Below are positions 59,023-64,000 of a stretch of 64,000 bases of DNA, piece by piece. The notes under the pieces were generated by a model, which saw only the letters and a program-made list of their open reading frames with translations, did no database searches and was not told the DNA's origin. Each line of letters opens with the position of its first letter. Position 1 is the stretch's first letter. Source of the stretch: Sphingomonas kyeonggiensis. Lineage in GTDB: Bacteria; Pseudomonadota; Alphaproteobacteria; Sphingomonadales; Sphingomonadaceae. The translations under genes and the position numbers were made by a program. The stretch lies in the NCBI RefSeq assembly GCF_014204495.1, contig NZ_JACHLN010000003.1, forward strand, positions 496,001 to 560,000. Direction: 5' to 3'.

Positions 59023-60531
59023 TCAGGCCGGCTGCACCTTGCGGAGCTGGTCGGGGTGACCGCTCAGGTCCACCCGCAGGCCCCGCGCCCGGCGGCGCTG
59101 CACCCAGTCGCGCAGCGTCTCCGCGCTGGTGTGGTCGATCGCCGGCACCTTGCCGAAGTCGAGGTGCACCGGCTGGTCGGCCGGCACCGCGTCGAGCGCG
59201 CTGTTCAGCCGGGGCAGCATCACGAAGGTCGCGGCGCCGTCCAGGTTGATGCGGTGCGCATCCTCGCCATGTTCCGCGTCCACCTTCAGGCGCAGGCGCC
59301 GGAAGTGCGGCAGCAGCTCCAGCACCGACAGTCCCAGACCGATCAGCACGCCGGTCAGCAGGTCGGTTGCAACGACCAGCACGAAGGTGACTGCCCAGAT
59401 CGCGGCCGGGAGCAGGCCGTAATGCTGGAACAGGTGACGGACATGGCTGACGCTCACCAGCTTCCAGCCGGTGACGACGAGGACGCCGCCCAGCGCCGCC
59501 ATCGGGATCTCGCGCAGCAGCCAGGGCAGCAGCGCGGCGAAGCCGAGCAGCCAGGCGCCGTGCAGCACCGCCGACATGCGGGTGATCGCACCCGCCTGGA
59601 CGTTGGCCGAGCTGCGGACGATCACGCCGGTCATCGGCAGCGCGCCCGCGAGACCGCAGAGCAGGTTGCCCACGCCCTGCGCGCGCAGTTCCTTGTTGTA
59701 GTCGGTGCGCACGCCGTCATGCATGCGGTCGACCGCGGCGGCCGAAAGCAGCGTCTCGGCGCTGGCGATGAACGCAACCGCAATCGCGGCGATGATGATC
59801 GTCGGGCTGAGGAACGAGTTCAGGAAGCCCTCGCCCGGCAGCGTCACCGCCGAGACCAGCGAATCCGGCACCGCGACGCGAACCACCTCGAGACCGAAGC
59901 CGAAGGCGACCAGGGTCGCGCCGACCACGCCGACCAGCGCGCCCGGGATCAGGCGCAGCGCCTTGGGCTTGAGCTTGTCCCAGCCGAGCATCAGCACGAT
60001 CGTCAGCACGCCGAGGCCCAGCGCCATTTCGGTGCCGGTGACGTTGGTCGGATCGATGCCGAGCAGGCGGCCGGGGAGCGCCGCCAGGTTGTCGACACCG
60101 CTCGACAGCGGCTTGGCGTCGAACAGCGTGTGGAACTGGCCGACCACGATCAGCGCGCCGATGCCGGCGAGCATGCCGTGCACCACCGCCGGCGAGATCG
60201 CGCGGAACCAGCCGCCGACCTTGGCGACGCCGGCCAGCACCTGGAGGACGCCCGCCAGCACGAGGATCGCGCCGAGCGCGGCCAGGCCGTGCTCGCGCAG
60301 CAGCTCGAACACGATGACCGCGAGGCCGGCCGCCGGGCCGCTCACCTGGAGCGGCGAACCGGCGATCAGGCCGACGACGAGACCGCCGATGATGCCGGTC
60401 AGCAGGCCCTTTTCGGGCGGCATGCCCGATGCGACCGCGATGCCCATGCAGAGGGGCATCGCGACGAGGAAGACCACGATCGAACCCGTGAAATCACGGA
60501 CGACCCAGCCCTTGGGAAGCGCGGAGGTCAT
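59023..60531 (-). CDS. SulP transporter paired with carbonic anhydrase
   Basis: 502-aa SLC26/SulP permease. It begins VVRDFTGSIVVFLVAMPLCMGIAVASGMPPEKGLLTGIIGGLV and ends in a short, degenerate STAS region (INLDGAATFVMLPRLNSALDAVPADQPVHLDFGKVPAIDHTSAETL). It is not closely similar to the SulP at 100-1695. Overlap (ATGA) with the carbonic anhydrase gene points to bicarbonate as substrate, as in BicA-like and SulP-CA fusion systems. The direct proof would be transport data. Confidence 0.9.
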   Translation of the reverse strand: MTSALPKGWVVRDFTGSIVVFLVAMPLCMGIAVASGMPPEKGLLTGIIGGLVVGLIAGSPLQVSGPAAGLAVIVFELLREHGLAALGAILVLAGVLQVLAGVAKVGGWFRAISPAVVHGMLAGIGALIVVGQFHTLFDAKPLSSGVDNLAALPGRLLGIDPTNVTGTEMALGLGVLTIVLMLGWDKLKPKALRLIPGALVGVVGATLVAFGFGLEVVRVAVPDSLVSAVTLPGEGFLNSFLSPTIIIAAIAVAFIASAETLLSAAAVDRMHDGVRTDYNKELRAQGVGNLLCGLAGALPMTGVIVRSSANVQAGAITRMSAVLHGAWLLGFAALLPWLLREIPMAALGGVLVVTGWKLVSVSHVRHLFQHYGLLPAAIWAVTFVLVVATDLLTGVLIGLGLSVLELLPHFRRLRLKVDAEHGEDAHRINLDGAATFVMLPRLNSALDAVPADQPVHLDFGKVPAIDHTSAETLRDWVQRRRARGLRVDLSGHPDQLRKVQPA

Positions 60532-61223
60532 TCGGCGGCTTCCACCAGCTCGAAGTCGGCGGCGCGGCGACGGGCCGGCTTCACCGCGACGGGCAGCGGG
60601 GTATCGTCACGCACGACGACGAAGCGGTCGGTCTCGCCGTCCAGCGCCAGGATCTGGCCGGCATGGATGTCGACGAACCAGCCGTGCAGCGCGATCTCGC
60701 CACGCGCGATCCCCGATGCGACCGAGGGGTGGGTGCGGAGATGCGCGATCTGCGCCACGACATTCTCCAGGCTGATGGCGCGGACGCGGGCTGCGTCGTC
60801 GAGGCCCGGATAGGCATCGGCGACCACCTGCTGCGCGGCGTCCGAATGGTTGAGCCACACCGCGACGTTCGGCATCTTCGCAACCATCTCGGGATGGGCG
60901 ACTGCCTTCATCGCGCCGCAGTCCGAATGGCCGCAGACGATGATGTCGCGCACGCCGAGCGCCATCACGGCATATTCGACGGTGGCGGAAACGCCGCCGA
61001 TCTTCTGGGCGAACGGCGGCACGATGTTGCCGGCGTTGCGGCAGACGAACAGGTCACCGGGCTGCGCCTGCATGATGTGCTCGGGCACCACGCGCGAATC
61101 GGCGCAGGAGATCATCAGTGCCTTGGGGCTCTGGCCCTGGGTAGCGAGCTTGCCGTAGAGGTCGCTCTGGTTCGGGAAGACGGTCTTCTCGAAGCTGAAG
61201 ACCCGGCCAATCAACTCGTTCAC
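60528..61223 (-). CDS. Beta-carbonic anhydrase
   Basis: 231-aa zinc enzyme interconverting CO2 and bicarbonate. Zinc ligands Cys40 (SCADSR), His99 and Cys102 (CGHSDCG) and the Asp42-Arg44 dyad are intact. The start is GTG 61223 because AGGAG lies 8 bases before it; an in-frame ATG at 61253 overlaps that site. No signal peptide, so cytoplasmic. Coupled to the SulP gene, it would trap or supply bicarbonate. Confidence 0.93.
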   Translation of the reverse strand: MNELIGRVFSFEKTVFPNQSDLYGKLATQGQSPKALMISCADSRVVPEHIMQAQPGDLFVCRNAGNIVPPFAQKIGGVSATVEYAVMALGVRDIIVCGHSDCGAMKAVAHPEMVAKMPNVAVWLNHSDAAQQVVADAYPGLDDAARVRAISLENVVAQIAHLRTHPSVASGIARGEIALHGWFVDIHAGQILALDGETDRFVVVRDDTPLPVAVKPARRRAADFELVEAAE

Positions 61224-61306
61224 GTTGAACACTCCTATTAACTCGGAGTGCAACCTAAGGAGTCAATCTTGCCGCAGCGCAGCGGGACTGTGAAGAAGTG
61301 TTGCCG

Positions 61307-62623
61307 TCAGCCGGGAAGACGGATTTCCGCGATGAGTCCCGTCTTCGGGGGGCTTGCATTGCTGAGCATCAGCCGCCCCTTCTCCAGCGCCACCGCCTGC
61401 TGGACGATGGCAAGGCCAAGCCCCATGCCCTTGGTATTGCGGCCCCGCTCGACATCGAGGCGGACGAAGGGCTGCAGCGCTTCCTCGATCTTGTCGGGCG
61501 GGATGCCGGGCCCGTCATCGGCCACGCACAGCACCAGTTCGCCTTCTTCCTCGCGCACCGAGACCTGCACCGATTTGCCGTAGTGCAGCGCGTTTTCGAT
61601 CAGGTTGCTCAGCGCCCGGCGCAGCATCGAGGGCCGCACCATCCAGTCGAGATGCTGCGGCCCCGAATAGGTCGCGTCGCGTCCGCGATCGGTGGCGTCC
61701 TCCACCAACGTCGCCGCCATCACCGCGATGTCCACCGCCACCGCCGGCTCGGGATCGTCCTCGCCCTTGAGGAAGGTGAGCAGCGAGGCGATCATGTCGT
61801 CCATCTCGCCGATATCGTCCTGCATCGCGCGGCGGCTATCCTCGTCGCCCACCCCTTCCAGCCGCAGCTGCAGCCGGGCGAGCGGCGTGCGCAGGTCATG
61901 CCCCACCGCGGCCAGCGCCTGGGTGCGATTCTCGATCAGCTCGTGGATGCGGCGCTGCATGCCGTTGAAGGCGTGGATCAGCCCGCGGATCTCGGCGGTG
62001 CCTTCCTCTTCCACCGTCACCCGCTTGCCCGATCCGACATGGCCGATCGCGTGGATCAGCTTGCGCAGCGGCAGCAGCGTGCCGCGGATCAGCAGCGCGC
62101 CCAGCGTCAGCAGCAGCAGCGCCGGCACCAGCGCGACCAGGGTGCGCTCGATCGCGAACTGCCAGACCTGCACCGCCTCGCGCGTCTTGAACACGATCCA
62201 GCTGCCGTCGGGCATGCGCATCTCGCCGCCCACCACCTGGCCGTGCGCGCTCGGCACCAGGCGAAGCTGGAGATGCGATTCCGCCAGGTCCTTCTCCCAA
62301 TTGGTCACCTGCGCTTCCATCCGCTTCTGGCGCGGCGGGAAGGCGGGACGCTGCGGGATCGTCGGCGACCAGCGGACGATATAGCGATCGGTGGTAAGTT
62401 CCTGCGCGGCGGTCGGCCGCTCGGCCACCGGCCGTTCGGACAGCAGCTTCTCGGCGATCACCAGATGCTCGGCGAGCCGGTGCGCGTCGCTTTCCTCGAT
62501 CGAGTAGCGCGAGGACCGCTCATAGAGGAAGGTGCTCGCCCCGAACTCGACCGCGACGGTGAGCAGCAGGATGAGCAGGATCCTGCCGAGCAGCCCCAGC
62601 GGGTGGCGCGGGAGCAGGCTCAG
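61307..62623 (-). CDS. EnvZ-like sensor histidine kinase with probable CTG start
   Basis: 438 aa if translation starts at CTG 62623, whose CTGA overlaps the stop of the response-regulator gene. Helix 1 (LGLLGRILLILLLTVAVEFGA) and ~50 residues precede the first conventional start (GTG 62461), which would cut off that helix. A periplasmic loop, second helix (LVALVPALLLLTLGALLI), HAMP, H-box AVGHDLRTPLARLQLRLEG, N box NLIENALHYG and DDGPGI / GMGLGLAIVQ follow. The plan is EnvZ/CreC-like. Signal unknown. Confidence 0.85.
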   Translation of the reverse strand: MSLLPRHPLGLLGRILLILLLTVAVEFGASTFLYERSSRYSIEESDAHRLAEHLVIAEKLLSERPVAERPTAAQELTTDRYIVRWSPTIPQRPAFPPRQKRMEAQVTNWEKDLAESHLQLRLVPSAHGQVVGGEMRMPDGSWIVFKTREAVQVWQFAIERTLVALVPALLLLTLGALLIRGTLLPLRKLIHAIGHVGSGKRVTVEEEGTAEIRGLIHAFNGMQRRIHELIENRTQALAAVGHDLRTPLARLQLRLEGVGDEDSRRAMQDDIGEMDDMIASLLTFLKGEDDPEPAVAVDIAVMAATLVEDATDRGRDATYSGPQHLDWMVRPSMLRRALSNLIENALHYGKSVQVSVREEEGELVLCVADDGPGIPPDKIEEALQPFVRLDVERGRNTKGMGLGLAIVQQAVALEKGRLMLSNASPPKTGLIAEIRLPG

Positions 62624-63330
62624 GACCGGGTGACCTCTGCGCGGAAGATATAGCCGATGCCGCGCACCGTGCCGATCGGCGGCTCATGGCCGGCGGCCGA
62701 GATCTTGCGGCGCAACCGGCTGACCAGCACGTCGACGCTGCGATCCGAGCTGTCGCCCAGCCGGACGCGCGAAAGCTCCACCAGCCGCTCGCGCGCGATC
62801 ACGCGCTGGGGCTGGCTGAGGAACGCGGCGAGCAGGTCGAACTCGGCACCGGTCAGCTCGACCACGGCGCCGCTCGGCGACTTCACTTCGCGGCGCGGGA
62901 AATTGACCGTCCAGCCGTCGAAATGCGCCTGGGTCTCGCGGTCGCCGCCCGCCATGCGCTCCAGCCCGCCGCGGCGAAGCACCGCGCGGATGCGGGCGAT
63001 CAGCTCGCGGGTGCTGAACGGCTTGGCGAGATAATCGTCGGCGCCCAGCTCGAGCCCGAGCACGCGATCATGCTCATTGCCCTTGGCGCTGATGAAGATG
63101 ATCGGCACGTCGCTCTTGCGCCGCACTTCGCGGCACAAGTCGATGCCGCTGGTGCCCGGCAGCATGATGTCGAGCAGGACCAGGTCGACGGGACCGTTGT
63201 CGAACGCCAGCCACATCTCCGGCGCGGTTGCCGCCTGGCGCACCGAATAGCCGTTTTCCTGGAGCGCCCGTGCGGTGAGGGTTCGCAGCGCGGGATCGTC
63301 TTCAACCAGAACGATGACGGGCGCGCTCAT
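62620..63330 (-). CDS. OmpR family response regulator
   Basis: 236 aa. Receiver: LVEDDPALRTL, Asp in LVLLDIMLPG, Lys in YLAKPFSTREL. Winged helix: LTGAEFDLLAAFLSQPQRVIARERLVEL...RSVDVLVSRLRRKI...IGTVRGIGYIF. Forms a two-component pair with the downstream kinase. The unit is divergent from the small secreted protein gene at 63522, a possible target. Confidence 0.95.
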   Translation of the reverse strand: MSAPVIVLVEDDPALRTLTARALQENGYSVRQAATAPEMWLAFDNGPVDLVLLDIMLPGTSGIDLCREVRRKSDVPIIFISAKGNEHDRVLGLELGADDYLAKPFSTRELIARIRAVLRRGGLERMAGGDRETQAHFDGWTVNFPRREVKSPSGAVVELTGAEFDLLAAFLSQPQRVIARERLVELSRVRLGDSSDRSVDVLVSRLRRKISAAGHEPPIGTVRGIGYIFRAEVTRS

Positions 63331-63521
63331 GCCATGGTCTCGAGAAAATTCATGGACGCGATCTAGGCCTGATGCCCCTTCTCCTCAAGATGGGGGCTTT
63401 ACGGCAATGCTTTGTCACGGACCGGCAGCGCTTCGTAACGTACGGGAAAACCTTCCTTACAGGCGCGCAAAACACGGTATCGGCGCCGGCGCTATCTCTG
63501 CGAAGATCTGAAGGAGATAGC

Positions 63522-63764
63522 ATGAAACTCGCTCTCGCCGCCGTTGCGGCTTCCGTCCTCGCCTTCGCGCCGGCCGCCCAGGCCCAGTCGCTGCACGAGA
63601 CCCATCAGCTGGTCTGGGCGCCCTCGGGCAAGTCCACGGCCACTCATTGGCGGATGCGCGACAAGCCGGCCTGCCCCCAGGCCCAGACCCATCACCAGGC
63701 GGGCAAGTCGGCCCTGCCGGTGCGCACCAAGTGCGCGGTGCAGGTCGCGCAAAAGGCACGCTGA
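63522..63764 (+). CDS. Small secreted protein, unknown function
   Basis: 80 aa. Signal peptide MKLALAAVAASVLAFAPAAQAQ; the mature ~58 residues are basic and His-rich with two Cys (KPACPQAQ and TKCAVQ). GAAGGAG lies 6 bases before ATG. Upstream lies the divergent OmpR/EnvZ-like pair; a terminator follows. Family not recognised. Confidence 0.78.
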   Translation: MKLALAAVAASVLAFAPAAQAQSLHETHQLVWAPSGKSTATHWRMRDKPACPQAQTHHQAGKSALPVRTKCAVQVAQKAR

Positions 63765-63796
63765 GCCGCTTCGGCCAACAGCCGTCCGAACAAAAG

Positions 63797-63827
63797 ACCC
63801 GCGCGGCGATGCCGTGCGGGTTTTTTC
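63797..63827 (+). terminator. Rho-independent terminator
   Basis: ACCCGCGCGGC (63797-63807) pairs with GCCGTGCGGGT (63811-63821) with one wobble pair, followed by TTTTTT. Ends the small secreted protein transcript. Confidence 0.9.
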
Positions 63828-63967
63828 TTGCCTTGAATACAGCAGCCTGCAGTCGATCCAGTCATTACGGACCGATGAGTCAATGGACAGCCCAAATGAT
63901 CGATGCGACCATTTGAAAATATCGACCTGTCGATTTTCCAGCCAATCGTCTGATGGGAGCAAAGACC

Positions 63968-64000
63968 ATGGTTCTTGCTGATCCGAAACTCGAAGTTTCG
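63968..64000 (+). CDS. Start of a gene cut by the window edge
   Basis: ATG at 63968 opens 11 codons (MVLADPKLEVS) that run off the window. The ~140 bases before it are more AT-rich than average and include a GAAAATATCGA...TCGATTTTC inverted repeat (63913-63936), consistent with a promoter region. Too short to identify. Confidence 0.3.
   Translation, partial: MVLADPKLEVS

Noticed and set aside
1..64000. CRISPR arrays, tRNA or rRNA genes, prophage or insertion sequences
   Set aside because: No regularly spaced direct repeats, cloverleaf-like sequences with CCA ends, rRNA stretches, transposase or phage structural motifs were seen. Short tRNAs could be missed by eye.

Overview
The window looks like a chromosomal segment of a high-GC alphaproteobacterium of the sphingomonad type (Sphingomonas or a close relative). 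The pointers are many TonB-dependent receptors carrying a DIVVTG/EIVVTA-type motif just after the signal peptide, a cyoABCD-surf1-regBA run, catabolic loci built from a TonB receptor, enzymes and an MFS permease, a flavin halogenase inside a maltodextrin locus, and many small GC-rich palindromes (REP/REPIN-like). This rests on reading alone; no database was searched. Gene density is high, and adjacent genes often overlap by 4 bases (ATGA or GTGA). No rRNA, tRNA, CRISPR array, prophage or insertion sequence was found.

0-10 kb: a SulP transporter, then one minus-strand unit running cyoA-cyoB-cyoC-cyoD-surf1-regB-regA. It joins a bo3-type ubiquinol oxidase to the redox two-component pair expected to sense the ubiquinone pool. 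A divergent MHS-type MFS symporter ends at a strong terminator. 10-15 kb: a divergent locus with two small exported proteins on one strand, and on the other a secreted four-EF-hand protein followed 7 bases later by an unusual TonB receptor with a Pro/Gly-rich insert. 15-25 kb: a probable ester/acyl catabolic locus (TonB receptor, acyl-CoA ligase, exported carboxylesterase, spinster-type MFS, TetR regulator, hydroxyacyl-CoA dehydrogenase-like SDR, di-heme peroxidase lipoprotein).

25-32 kb: a beta-propeller lipoprotein divergent from a membrane-tethered HTH-DUF4019 protein, an ABC-2 exporter whose ATPase gene carries a one-base frameshift, and a lipoprotein pectinesterase. 32-41 kb: a signalling cluster (stand-alone HWE-type kinase, PAS kinase, FixJ-like regulator, receiver-only protein) followed by stress-like genes (bicupin, alpha/beta hydrolase, Dps, UBP-type zinc finger, MFS). 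A GTATGAT box recurs before several of them.

41-54 kb: a complete maltodextrin-type locus. A LacI regulator is divergent from TonB receptor, halogenase, GH13 amylase, GH13 glucosidase, GH97 glucosidase and MFS, mostly with overlapping genes. The amylase N-terminus appears to contain a translated palindromic repeat. 54-64 kb: threonine degradation (Xre-cupin regulator, kbl, tdh) with a Tdh that lacks all four structural-zinc cysteines, a TorF-type outer-membrane protein, a SulP/carbonic-anhydrase pair, an OmpR/EnvZ-type pair whose kinase seems to start at CTG, and a small secreted protein.

The candidates most worth pursuing as undescribed systems are the EF-hand/TonB-receptor pair with matching low-complexity segments, the halogenase embedded in a maltodextrin operon, and the REPIN-like element translated as part of an exported amylase.
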